A stretch of 64,000 nucleotides of DNA. Source: Mycoplana rhizolycopersici (GTDB taxonomy: Bacteria; Pseudomonadota; Alphaproteobacteria; Rhizobiales; Rhizobiaceae). The translations under genes and the position numbers were made by a program. Below, one piece after another: positions 17,586-25,618 of the stretch; within the stretch, counting starts at the first letter, position 1, and each line of letters opens with the position of its first letter. The stretch lies in the NCBI RefSeq assembly GCF_013378445.1, contig NZ_JABXYK010000006.1:62001-126000 (forward strand), given 5' to 3'. Below the pieces are notes generated by a model. The model was not told the DNA's origin and did no database searches. It saw only the letters and a list, made by a program, of their open reading frames with translations.

Positions 17586-17714
17586 ATGAGCAGACTTCTA
17601 ATCCTAGCAGTAGCAGTGATTTCCGTGGCCGGCCTTACCGCTTGCGACACCGTCGGCAAGGGGAAAGGTAAGGCTCCGCCTCCGGTCGAAGAGCCGGCAC
17701 CGGTCTATAAGTAA
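17586..17714 (+). CDS. Small 42-residue lipoprotein
   Basis: A short frame from ATG 17586 preceded by a purine-rich ribosome site (GGAAAGGA). Residues 1–19 form a signal peptide ending in the lipobox LTAC, so Cys20 would be lipidated. The mature part is only 23 residues: a Gly/Lys repeat (GKGKGK) then a proline-rich tail (PPPVEEPAPVYK). It resembles very small rhizobial envelope lipoproteins in layout. No function known. A strong hairpin follows the stop. Confidence 0.65.
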   Translation: MSRLLILAVAVISVAGLTACDTVGKGKGKAPPPVEEPAPVYK

Positions 17715-17726
17715 TGCCTGACATCG

Positions 17727-17760
17727 GGCCGGGGAGGCGCGGCAGCGCGCTTCCCCGGCC
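17727..17760 (+). terminator. Stem-loop after the small lipoprotein gene
   Basis: 15-bp stem (17727–17741 with 17746–17760; one G·U pair) and GCAG tetraloop. The downstream sequence is AAAACG rather than a T run, so it may stabilise the mRNA end or terminate weakly rather than be a classical terminator. Confidence 0.55.
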
Positions 17761-17856
17761 AAAACGCTCTTCCGGGTTCCGGGCGGCCCCTGGCCCGGAA
17801 GGCCTTTCATAGCAGAGATGAGCTGCGGCATTCGTGGCGTGAAATGGAGCGTGTCC

Positions 17857-18444
17857 ATGTGGTTGGGAAAGAGCCGCGTTTCGCTTTTGATCCTTCTTTC
17901 CCTTGCGATCACGTCCTGCCAGTCCGAGGACAAGCCGCCGCTGCCCCGTTATGTTTCGGACTATCGCGGCTATGCCGGCGCCGACAGCAAGGCAGTGCGC
18001 AAGGACGCCCGCTACTTCATCGAGTTCCGGTCGCGTTACGCCCTGAGCTACGGTCATACCTACGTCATCTTCGGACGGCTCGACAAATCCGGCCGCCCCG
18101 CCACCCAGGAGGTGGCCGGTCTTGCACCCGCCACGAACGATCCTGCACCCTATGTGCTCGGGCACTTCGTTCCGGTCCCGGCGGAGACGGGAGCGAGCGA
18201 CGGTGATCTCGAGGAGGAATATCGTTCCGCAAGCTGGCGCGTCATGCTGACGGAAGGCGAGTACCGCAAGACAGTGGCATTCATACGCGATCTCAAGGCG
18301 CGGTCCCGCGTCTGGCAGGCCTCGGTCTACAACTGCAATGCCTTCGTGGCCGAGATCGCGAAATCGATGGGCTACAAGACGCCGGGAATATGGCTGCGTC
18401 CTCAGCAGTTCATCACCAAACTTCGCGAGATGAACGGTGGATGA
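17857..18444 (+). CDS. Lipoprotein with a possible permuted papain-like (NC-motif) fold
   Basis: 195 residues. A signal peptide ends in the lipobox AITSC, making Cys21 the likely lipidation site. The mature domain has GHTYVIFG with His67 and, about ninety residues later, YNCNAF with Cys160. A His that comes before an NC-type cysteine is the order seen in circularly permuted papain-like enzymes (LRAT, YiiX). I therefore suspect a periplasmic hydrolase or acyltransferase; this is inference from motif order, not a recognised family. ATG 17857 is preceded by GGAG at seven bases. Confidence 0.6.
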   Translation: MWLGKSRVSLLILLSLAITSCQSEDKPPLPRYVSDYRGYAGADSKAVRKDARYFIEFRSRYALSYGHTYVIFGRLDKSGRPATQEVAGLAPATNDPAPYVLGHFVPVPAETGASDGDLEEEYRSASWRVMLTEGEYRKTVAFIRDLKARSRVWQASVYNCNAFVAEIAKSMGYKTPGIWLRPQQFITKLREMNGG

Positions 18445-18504
18445 CAGCACGGGCGATGTCACGCCACTGGCGCAGGGGATGGCCGAAAGGCTAGAGTGAC
18501 GCCC

Positions 18505-19098
18505 ATGAACATATCCGTGGCAGTTGCAGGCCAGATCCTTTGGGTTCTGGGTATCGTCGCTTGGTACATCATCCGGTTCCCCTTCGAGCGCAGGGCCCGG
18601 CGCACGCGCGTCGTGGTCAATCGCCGGTCGCTCACGGACCGGATGGGTCTCGGCGCAGCCCTCGGGGGCATGGCGGTCATTCCGGGCATCTATGTCGCGA
18701 CAGGCTTTCCAAGAGCGGGCAACCATGCGGCAAGCGCCTGGGGCGTTGCGTTTGGGGCAATATTGTTCTTCGCCGGCGTGTGGCTGTTTCGCAGAACCCA
18801 CAAGGAACTCGGAAAGAACTGGTCGATCTCGCTGGAGATCCGCGAAAAGCACAAGCTTATCAGCGGCGGGCCCTATGCGCTGATCCGACATCCCATGTAC
18901 ACGTCGTTCTTCATGCTGGCTCTCGGGCAGGCCTTGCTGCTTGCAAACTGGATCGTGGGCCTCGCCGGCCTTGCGGGTTTTGCGGCGCTCTTCTTCCTGC
19001 GGGTGGACAAGGAGGAGCGGATGATGATCGATACGTTCGGCGACGAATACCGGCAGTACATGGGCAGGACAAAACGGATCATACCTTATATCTACTAG
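18505..19098 (+). CDS. Isoprenylcysteine carboxyl methyltransferase (ICMT/PEMT-like) family membrane protein
   Basis: 197 residues with about four to five hydrophobic segments. The C-terminal half carries the S-adenosylmethionine-binding signature of the ICMT/phospholipid methyltransferase group: GPYALIRHPMYTSFF followed by DKEERMM and FGDEYRQYM. Bacterial members methylate isoprenoid, lipid or unknown acceptors; the substrate cannot be read from sequence. Start is ATG 18505, though GTG 18496 with an upstream GAAAGG is equally possible. It is the first of a three-gene same-strand cassette with an E2-like acyltransferase and an SDR. Confidence 0.85.
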   Translation: MNISVAVAGQILWVLGIVAWYIIRFPFERRARRTRVVVNRRSLTDRMGLGAALGGMAVIPGIYVATGFPRAGNHAASAWGVAFGAILFFAGVWLFRRTHKELGKNWSISLEIREKHKLISGGPYALIRHPMYTSFFMLALGQALLLANWIVGLAGLAGFAALFFLRVDKEERMMIDTFGDEYRQYMGRTKRIIPYIY

Positions 19099-19139
19099 TC
19101 GTCTCGCGGGAATTTGCGAAAGAGCAGAGGGAGGCAGGA

Positions 19140-19925
19140 TTGCGAGGCAAGGCCCTGAAGATTTCGGCGCCGCGAAGGCTTGTCGGAGATCTCATGCGGT
19201 TTTCGATGGGTATCCCGCGCGTGACCGTCCAGCGGCAGATGAACCTGGCACCGCTCATGAATGCACGGGCCAGCCAGCCGGGCCGGCCGTCCTGGACGGT
19301 GCTTTTTCTGAAGGGCTACGGACTGCTCTCGCGGGAGGTGCCGGAGCTGCGGCGCGCCTATGTCAAACTGCCCTGGCCGCACTTCTACGAATATCCGCTG
19401 AGCGTCGCTTCGATCGCCCATGAGCGGGAGTATGACGGCGAGCGCATCGTGCTGCTCGGAACCGTCAAGGGGCCGGAACGTCGCGCCATTGCCGAGCTTC
19501 AGGCCCTGATCGAGACGGCCCGGACGCGTCCGATCGCCACGATCAAGGAATTCCGGCGCGCACTGCAGTTTGCGCGCCTGCCAGGGGTGTTACGCTGGGC
19601 CATGATGTGGCTCGGCCTCAACATCGCCCGACGACGCGCCCGCCATTTCGGCACCTTCCAGTTTTCGGTCTACTCGGGGCTTGGCGCCGAATCGCTCAAT
19701 CCGTTGACGCCGTTGACGACGCTTTTGAACTACGGCCCGATCGCCGAGGACGGTACGGTCACCGTGCGTATTCTCTACGATCACCGGGTGATGGACGGGG
19801 CGAACGTCGCCCGGGCGCTTGAGCGCTTCGAGGCGATATTGAACGGTGCCGTCGCGGCGGAGGTGGATGCCATGTCCGGCGATGTGCCGAAGCGCGACGC
19901 AAGTGCGATAAGGACTGCAGGATGA
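19140..19925 (+). CDS. Stand-alone 2-oxoacid dehydrogenase E2-like acyltransferase
   Basis: 261 residues with the catalytic-domain fold of dihydrolipoamide acyltransferases/chloramphenicol acetyltransferase and the terminal catalytic motif DHRVMDG (His and Asp intact). There is no lipoyl domain or peripheral-subunit-binding domain, so this is not a PDH component and probably acylates a small molecule. The start is TTG 19140, with a strong GGGAGG five bases away; ATG 19194 is an alternative. Its stop overlaps the next gene's ATG (ATGA), which implies translational coupling to the SDR. Confidence 0.72.
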   Translation: MRGKALKISAPRRLVGDLMRFSMGIPRVTVQRQMNLAPLMNARASQPGRPSWTVLFLKGYGLLSREVPELRRAYVKLPWPHFYEYPLSVASIAHEREYDGERIVLLGTVKGPERRAIAELQALIETARTRPIATIKEFRRALQFARLPGVLRWAMMWLGLNIARRRARHFGTFQFSVYSGLGAESLNPLTPLTTLLNYGPIAEDGTVTVRILYDHRVMDGANVARALERFEAILNGAVAAEVDAMSGDVPKRDASAIRTAG

Positions 19926-20815
19926 ATGGAGCCGCCTCGTCGAGGCCGGCCGTCGTCGTGGTCGGCGCGTCGCGCGGGATCGGCCGTGCCATCGCCAAGG
20001 TTGCGGCGAGGGAGCAGTGCCCGGTGGTGCTCGCCGCGCGTGCGCCTGACGCCCTGGCAGCGGTCGCAGGCGAAGTCCGTGCTGCGGGCGGCGAGCCTTT
20101 CATTCTCGAAATCGATCTCTTCACCGCCGCCGCGCCGAAGCGGCTGCAGGCCTATCTCGAAAGCGTGGATCTCTACTGCGACGTGCTCGTCAACAGCGCC
20201 GGATATGGCCTGCGGGGTGCGGCGACGCTGTTGCCGGCCGACGAGCAAATCGGCATGGTCGACGTCAATATCCGTGCCCTCAGCGACATGACCCTGCATT
20301 TCCTGCCGGCGATGTGTGCGCGAAAGAGGGGTGGGGTGCTCAACCTCGGCTCGATCGCCAGCTTTACGCCGGGGCCTGGCATGGCGATGTACTATGCCAC
20401 AAAGGGATTCGTCCGGTCGTTTTCGGAGGCGCTGCACGAAGAGGTCCGTGCGACCGGCGTCACGGTCACCTGTGCTGCGCCCGGCCCCGTGGCTACCGAG
20501 TTCCTGCAGCGCTCGGGTGCTGGGAGGTCGATGCTGTTCAAGGTGCTGCCGCGCCTCGATGCGGACTATGTGGCCGAGCGCGCATGGCGCGGCTTCAGGT
20601 CGGGCCGAAGGCTGGTTGTGCCGGGGATATCGGCCAAACTCGCGGCGTTCACCGCTTCAGTCATTCCGCACATGTTGCTGTTGCCGCTGATTGGAAAGCT
20701 GCAACGCCGCAGCGGCGATCCCTGTCCCTGCGGCTCCGGCAAGCGCTACAGCGAATGCTGCGGCAAAAGAGGGGCGGGGCGGCGTGCCGGGCGCATCAGC
20801 AGTGCGAAAAGCTGA
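19922..20815 (+). CDS. SDR family reductase with C-terminal SEC-C zinc motif
   Basis: 297-residue short-chain dehydrogenase/reductase: cofactor loop VGASRGIG, NSAG, Ser144, Tyr157 and Lys161 are present. Unusually it ends in a SEC-C motif (CPCGSGKRYSECC, about 268–280), a zinc-binding module otherwise known from SecA and various nucleic-acid or ribosome-associated proteins. A long helix (about 240–262) links the two. It overlaps the E2-like acyltransferase by four bases and closes the cassette. Fatty-acyl or polyketide-like reduction would fit the neighbours but is inference. Confidence 0.85.
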   Translation: MNGAASSRPAVVVVGASRGIGRAIAKVAAREQCPVVLAARAPDALAAVAGEVRAAGGEPFILEIDLFTAAAPKRLQAYLESVDLYCDVLVNSAGYGLRGAATLLPADEQIGMVDVNIRALSDMTLHFLPAMCARKRGGVLNLGSIASFTPGPGMAMYYATKGFVRSFSEALHEEVRATGVTVTCAAPGPVATEFLQRSGAGRSMLFKVLPRLDADYVAERAWRGFRSGRRLVVPGISAKLAAFTASVIPHMLLLPLIGKLQRRSGDPCPCGSGKRYSECCGKRGAGRRAGRISSAKS

Positions 20816-20817
20816 AA

Positions 20818-21078
20818 TCAGCGTATCCGCATCCTGATCGGATGGCGTCGGCCGTTGCGGCCGACATGAAGGTGGATGCCCACCTCGGGTTGACCGGTCC
20901 GCCATGCGCGTGCGCCGTGCGCAAGCAGCATGCCGACCAGATCCTTCGTCTTGGCGCGCGAACGGTTGAGGCCGATATCGGCGATCCGCAGCGCGGCCTC
21001 GTGGAGCGGATGCAGACCGCTCCGGAGGCTGCGCTTCGTGCCTGACAGGGTACCGTTCATATTCTCGTTCATCGCCAT
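20818..21078 (-). CDS. Hypothetical 86-residue basic protein
   Basis: Small frame from ATG 21078 with an excellent ribosome site (GAGGGA seven bases upstream) on the minus strand, ending three bases from the convergent SDR. The product is basic, with a probable amphipathic helix in the middle (LHEAALRIADIGLNRSRAK) and no signal peptide. No family recognised. The ribosome site is the main support; alternatively the frame is spurious. Confidence 0.45.
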   Translation of the reverse strand: MAMNENMNGTLSGTKRSLRSGLHPLHEAALRIADIGLNRSRAKTKDLVGMLLAHGARAWRTGQPEVGIHLHVGRNGRRHPIRMRIR

Positions 21079-21245
21079 GATATCCCTCGTACGCAATACC
21101 TAATCGAGGTCGATGGATGGCCGGTTCCGGCCCCATCCGCCCTGTCGCCGCCACCGGAAATCAAACCCATCCGGCAGCATTCACGATCAAGGCGAGTTCC
21201 GCGGCTACGCTCGGTCATATCGGACACCTCGCGTAGCCTGATTTC

Positions 21246-22715
21246 TTACTGTTGGCTCGCCCAGCAGGCGATACCCTTCTTCTTCAGCGCCTTGCAGGCG
21301 TTGACCGCATTGTCCTGCCCGGCAAAGCCGGCGAAACGGGCGCGGTACAGCTGGCTCGAACCGGAGCCGACGGCAACGGTAAAGGGCTGTGCGCCGGCCA
21401 GAGCCTTGCCGCCACGGTCCTTGGCGCTGTCCAGCAGGGCCTGTGCCTGGGTACGGTCCGGCGTCGCACCGATCTGGATCACCCAACCCTCGGGGATCGA
21501 CTTCGGCGAAGCGGCGGCGGTGGAAGAAGTCGTAAGGGCGTCTACCGAGGCGTTGGCGTCGCCCTGCTCGATTTCGGCTTCGGCAGCGGCCTCGGCGCCG
21601 CGCTGGATGCGAAGCGTCGCAGCCAGCGCGTCCTTGCCGACGACCTGGGCAGAACCGGAGGTCGCGGCATAGGCGGTCTCGATGCGAGACTCTTCATAGC
21701 GATAGGTCGGGACGGGGCCGCTCGCGGGAAGTACGAAGGCTGCCGACGTTCCGGCGGAGGCTACATTGGCCGACACGGCGTTCGACGCAGCCGAAGCAGT
21801 GAGCGTCGGCGCGGTCTCGGTTGCCGCGATAAAGTTGCCGCCGCCACGACGCGAGGCCTTGGGCATGTAGGCGGCGATCAGCTTCTTCATCTGCTGGTCG
21901 CGCGAAGAGCCCGATCGGCCACCGATGACGACGCCGACGACGCTGCGACCGTCCGCCTGGGCGGAGGTGACGAGATTGAAGCCGGAAGCGCGGGTGTAGC
22001 CGGTCTTGATGCCATCTACGCCACGAACCGCGCCGAGAAGACGGTTGTGGTTGCCGATCGTCTGCTTGCCGTAGCTAAAACTGCGGGTGCTGAAGTAGCC
22101 ATAGTACTGCGGGAAGTGCTGGCGCAGTGCGAGGCCGAGCCGCGCCTGATCGCGCGCTGTGGTCACCTGTGCCGTATTCGGCAGGCCATGTGCATTGCGG
22201 TATACGGTTCGCGTCATGCCGAGCGCGCGCGCCTTCTGCGTCATGATCCGGCCGAAACGATCCTCGGAGCCGCCGAGAAATTCGCCAAGCGCTGTCGCCA
22301 CGTCGTTTGCGGAACGGGTGACAAGCGCCTTGATCGCCTGATCGACGGTGAGCTTGCTGCCGGGACGGACGCCGAGCTTGGACGGCGGCTCGCTGGCTGC
22401 GTGCTTGGATACGGGAACAAGCGTGTCTTTGGTGATCTTGCCTGCTTCGAGTGCCTCGAATGTGAGGTAGATCGTCATCATCTTGGTCAGCGACGCTGGG
22501 TAGCGCAGATCGTCTGCGTCCTCGCTGTAAAGCACCTTGCCGGTCTTTGCGTCGATGACAATTCCGGCATACTTCGCATTGGCATGCGCAAGGCTTGCCG
22601 CTGTAACCGTGACGACGACCGCGAGAACGACCTGCCTCGAAGTTTTGCCTGCCAGGCCGATCGCGTGCGAGATGATGGCGGAGAAAACGGAACGGAACAC
22701 GCTGCTACTCTTCAA
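21246..22715 (-). CDS. D-alanyl-D-alanine carboxypeptidase (DacA type) with SPOR domain
   Basis: 489-residue periplasmic penicillin-binding protein of peptidase family S11, which trims the terminal D-Ala of peptidoglycan stem peptides. A signal peptide (about 1–46) precedes the catalytic domain with SLTK (Ser75/Lys78), SAN (135–137) and KTG (237–239). A low-complexity Ala/Ser/Glu linker (about 300–405) leads to a C-terminal SPOR domain (about 410–489), which binds denuded glycan strands at division sites. That layout is typical for rhizobial enzymes and suggests septal or polar localisation. Confidence 0.93.
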   Translation of the reverse strand: MKSSSVFRSVFSAIISHAIGLAGKTSRQVVLAVVVTVTAASLAHANAKYAGIVIDAKTGKVLYSEDADDLRYPASLTKMMTIYLTFEALEAGKITKDTLVPVSKHAASEPPSKLGVRPGSKLTVDQAIKALVTRSANDVATALGEFLGGSEDRFGRIMTQKARALGMTRTVYRNAHGLPNTAQVTTARDQARLGLALRQHFPQYYGYFSTRSFSYGKQTIGNHNRLLGAVRGVDGIKTGYTRASGFNLVTSAQADGRSVVGVVIGGRSGSSRDQQMKKLIAAYMPKASRRGGGNFIAATETAPTLTASAASNAVSANVASAGTSAAFVLPASGPVPTYRYEESRIETAYAATSGSAQVVGKDALAATLRIQRGAEAAAEAEIEQGDANASVDALTTSSTAAASPKSIPEGWVIQIGATPDRTQAQALLDSAKDRGGKALAGAQPFTVAVGSGSSQLYRARFAGFAGQDNAVNACKALKKKGIACWASQQ

Positions 22716-22817
22716 GTCTTTGGATTGTTGTTTCGTTCTGAGGCGAACCTGAACGACGATCTGGATGAGGTTAGCGGCGCAGGGTTACCAATCGGTTTAT
22801 GATGAATCATTCCTTGA

Positions 22818-23591
22818 TCATTCCGGCGTATTTTTATCGGGCATCCGTGTCGGGGGCGCCACGTTGACGAGATGCTGGCGGGCATAGGTGCGGACCGCGG
22901 TCTCCATCTCCTGCCACTGCGGCAAAAGTCTGCTCGAAAAGCGAAAGAGCAGCGACAGATCGTCGCCGGTGTGGATATCTCGCTGGCAGTCGGCGCTCGT
23001 GGACGGTTGCCCCCGCGTGGGGAGGATGCAGCGGACCGCAAAGATCGAGCCGTCCGGCATGGTTCCGGTAAGGAGGCTCTCGTCCGCATAGCCTGAGCCT
23101 TCCTTCAGGTGCCGCATGGTGAGGCCGGCGGGACCGCTTTGGGATGCTCCCTCGAAGAGGTGAGAGTATATCGGTTCGACCCGCCCCGACATGTCGCGTG
23201 ACATGGTGCTTTGCGAAAACTGCAGGAAAATCAGGTTCTCCGGCCGGCCGACATCGTTGAAGCGGTCGCGGTTCTCACTGGTATAGCCTTCCATTTCGGG
23301 CCAGGTCAGGTAGACGTCTAACCGATCGGTGCGCCCGGTCTGGCGCTGGTCCTGGAAGCGGACGGCGTTGGCCGGCAGCCGCAAGTGGTCTTCGCCGATC
23401 AGGATGTTCAGGAGCGTGTGCTCTTCGGTGTGACCGGCCAGGGCGATCCTGTCTCCCAATTCCCGCCCGGCAAAGCTGAGAGCGGCGGTCAGGACGGCCA
23501 GAACGGCGATGCCGGCGCAAAGACGCTTGAGGAAGCGCGCCGAGAAGAAATGCTCCTCTTGGATGTCGTCCGTCTGGCCTTTGGCGTGCAT
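22818..23591 (-). CDS. Conserved hypothetical membrane-anchored protein
   Basis: About 257 residues from ATG 23591; upstream GTG or in-frame alternatives up to 23645 cannot be excluded. One hydrophobic segment (about 22–42) follows a cytoplasmic N-terminus; the remaining about 210 residues are hydrophilic and presumably periplasmic. They contain two cysteines spaced to form a disulfide (FAVRCILP and SADCQRD) and blocks such as YLTWPEMEGY. I do not recognise a family with known activity. It is 103 bp upstream of the carboxypeptidase on the same strand. Confidence 0.65.
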   Translation of the reverse strand: MHAKGQTDDIQEEHFFSARFLKRLCAGIAVLAVLTAALSFAGRELGDRIALAGHTEEHTLLNILIGEDHLRLPANAVRFQDQRQTGRTDRLDVYLTWPEMEGYTSENRDRFNDVGRPENLIFLQFSQSTMSRDMSGRVEPIYSHLFEGASQSGPAGLTMRHLKEGSGYADESLLTGTMPDGSIFAVRCILPTRGQPSTSADCQRDIHTGDDLSLLFRFSSRLLPQWQEMETAVRTYARQHLVNVAPPTRMPDKNTPE

Positions 23592-23724
23592 GGCGAGCTT
23601 TGCGTTTCCGGTGACGTTTGCGCCAAGTGACACCCTACGGCACAAAACCGGCGCGGGGCTTGCTCGCGATACCCTTAGCCTGTTTCGATCATGGTTAATC
23701 TGCCGTTAATTGCGCAACCTCAGG

Positions 23725-23766
23725 GCGCAAAAAAATGCGGCCGGCTCAGGGACAGAAGCCGGCCGC
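23725..23766 (-). terminator. Rho-independent terminator (minus strand)
   Basis: 10-bp perfect stem GCGGCCGGCT/AGCCGGCCGC (23737–23746 with 23757–23766) followed on the minus strand by a seven-T run. It lies 90 bp after the end of the transglutaminase-like gene at 23857, which it should terminate. Confidence 0.88.
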
Positions 23767-23856
23767 AGTGGGCCTTGGGTCGGGACGGGGATGAATGACC
23801 GGGCCCATTGATGGGGGGAGGCTGGCTAAGCTCGGCCTGCCCCGGTGAGGAACCGT

Positions 23857-24462
23857 CTATTTCCTGACGCTGCCGACTGCGACGGTCGCGCGGCCATCTT
23901 CAAGCTTCACCCACTTGCCGGCGTTCTTTTCGGACTGGCGCTTCAGGAAGCGGTATTCTGTTTCCGACCAGACCAGCACCTTGTCGCGCATGTTGTCGAG
24001 AACGAGGTCACCGCGGTCGGTGCGGACGGTCAGCACCGCATGGCCATCGCCATTGGGCTGGAGCACGACGGTGATGAGAAGGTTGGAAGGCGCGATGCCG
24101 GCCTCGATGAGCTTCTTGCGCTTCAGCAGGACATAGTCCTCGCAGTCGCCGACGGTCTCGGGATAGGCCCACCGTTCTTCGACGCCATAGATTTCCATGT
24201 CGGTCAGCGGCTGGATGGCGCTGTTGACCTCGAAGTTGACCTGCAGGATCTGCCTCCAACTGTCTTCCGTCAGCACCATCGGGGCTGCCACCGGGGTTGC
24301 CCTGCACTCGTCGGCATGCTGCTTGCAGAATTCGTAGTGACCGATCGGCTGGTTGGTCGGGCCGGTTACGGTCATGCTCGATTGAAATGCGCTGGCCTGT
24401 GCGTTGAAGGCGAAAGCGAGCAGAACGGCGAGTGTCCCTGTCCAAGCGATTTTGTTTTTCAT
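23857..24462 (-). CDS. Transglutaminase-like cysteine peptidase (BTLCP family)
   Basis: 201 residues with a cleavable signal peptide (about 1–24). The bacterial transglutaminase-like cysteine proteinase triad is visible: Cys107 in GDCEDYV, His141 in GHAVLTV and Asp156 in LDN. The family is periplasmic and common in Rhizobiales; members elsewhere regulate biofilm adhesins in the LapG manner, but many rhizobial paralogues have unknown substrates. The region upstream is AT-rich and probably carries its promoter. It has its own terminator at 23725–23766. Confidence 0.9.
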   Translation of the reverse strand: MKNKIAWTGTLAVLLAFAFNAQASAFQSSMTVTGPTNQPIGHYEFCKQHADECRATPVAAPMVLTEDSWRQILQVNFEVNSAIQPLTDMEIYGVEERWAYPETVGDCEDYVLLKRKKLIEAGIAPSNLLITVVLQPNGDGHAVLTVRTDRGDLVLDNMRDKVLVWSETEYRFLKRQSEKNAGKWVKLEDGRATVAVGSVRK

Positions 24463-24900
24463 TGTCTTGTCCCCGTTAGTGAGGCGACAATGACAGGAAT
24501 ATTTTTATCCTGCGCGAAGTTGCGAAGTATAATTAAGTTCAAAATTTCTCTGCATAAGAATAAATATCGAACCTAATTTGAACTGTATTTGAAGATATTT
24601 TTACTAAAATTGTAGCAATTCACGGCCGGCACATGCGGCGAGCACTTGCGGAGACGCCGTCGTTAAGGCGCTGAATCTGTTTCATTTTAGTTGTCTTGGG
24701 GGATGAATCCGGGGCACGGCCAGTGTCTGGTCGCGGTGCGGCAAGTGGTGGGGAGCGGCATTTCGATTGGGGGATGGCGGCGCGCTACAGCGATCTGTCC
24801 GGGCGATGCCGACTGATGCTGGGAAAAAAGCGGCAGATTTTTTTGTTGGAACGACCGGCGTCCTGTGACCTATGTCGGGTCTGGTCTTCGGCGTTGCGCC
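24463..24900. other. AT-rich intergenic region
   Basis: 438 bp without a supported gene. About 24510–24620 is strikingly AT-rich for this genome (runs such as TAATTAAG and ATATTTTTAC). It lies directly upstream of the BTLCP gene and downstream of the PilZ gene. It is likely promoter DNA, possibly a site for a nucleoid protein. Confidence 0.5.
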
Positions 24901-25512
24901 TCAGAGGAATTGCGTCAGTGCTTCCTTGGACTGGACGCTGGAGAATTCGATCGCCACGCCTTCCTGGAAATGACGGACGACGCGTCCGCGCATGTTGCCG
25001 AGTTGGACCGGCGTGCCGATGGCTGGACGGACCTCGATGTCGATCGCGGCGCCGGAGAGTGAGAGGTCGATGATGCGGCAGGGGTAGTGGCGGCCGTCGT
25101 TCAGTGCGAGTTCGGTACGGCTGTTGCGCGGCGTAAGCCGATCGTGCTGGCGGTCTTCCGGAAGTCCGAGTTCGTGACGGTTGGCGATCCAGGTGAGCTG
25201 GGCCGCAAGCTTCTCGCGCTTCCGGTCGGTGGCGTTGACGAGAATCACGAATCCGTCGTCGGTGGTCTTTGCCACCGTGCCCTCGATGCGGCCGAGATGA
25301 TCGATATAGGCGATGATGCGTTCGCCGGCGCGTGGCTGCGCGTGGCAGGTGAAGAGCGCTTCGCCAGGTGACATGTCGATCACGGTACAGTCGTACTCGT
25401 CGTGGCTCGGCAGCATGAGGCGGCCGGCAAGATTGACCGACACGCGCTGGAAGCTTCGCTGCTCCGGCTGCGGTCTGTGAACCGTGGTCGACGTTTGCTG
25501 AAACGAATACAT
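24901..25512 (-). CDS. Tandem PilZ-domain protein
   Basis: About 203 residues with two PilZ-like modules: roughly 20–100 (RVSVNLAGRL, then IDMSPGEALF) and 120–203 (DRLTPRNSRTEL, then IDLSLSGAAIDI). The second keeps the D-x-S-x-x-G element needed for c-di-GMP binding; the first has lost the glycine spacing and may be degenerate. Probably a cytoplasmic c-di-GMP receptor controlling motility or exopolysaccharide. I start at ATG 25512; a TTG at 25545 is possible. The PAS gene is 106 bp upstream on the same strand. Confidence 0.82.
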   Translation of the reverse strand: MYSFQQTSTTVHRPQPEQRSFQRVSVNLAGRLMLPSHDEYDCTVIDMSPGEALFTCHAQPRAGERIIAYIDHLGRIEGTVAKTTDDGFVILVNATDRKREKLAAQLTWIANRHELGLPEDRQHDRLTPRNSRTELALNDGRHYPCRIIDLSLSGAAIDIEVRPAIGTPVQLGNMRGRVVRHFQEGVAIEFSSVQSKEALTQFL

Positions 25513-25618
25513 GGACGAACGGCGCCTAAAATAAATCTCTTTCAAACTTCTAACCGGTCGCGGTTAACAGTTCGTTTTCATCCGTTGCGACTGTTAGTAA
25601 TTGTGGCAGGCGAATTGG

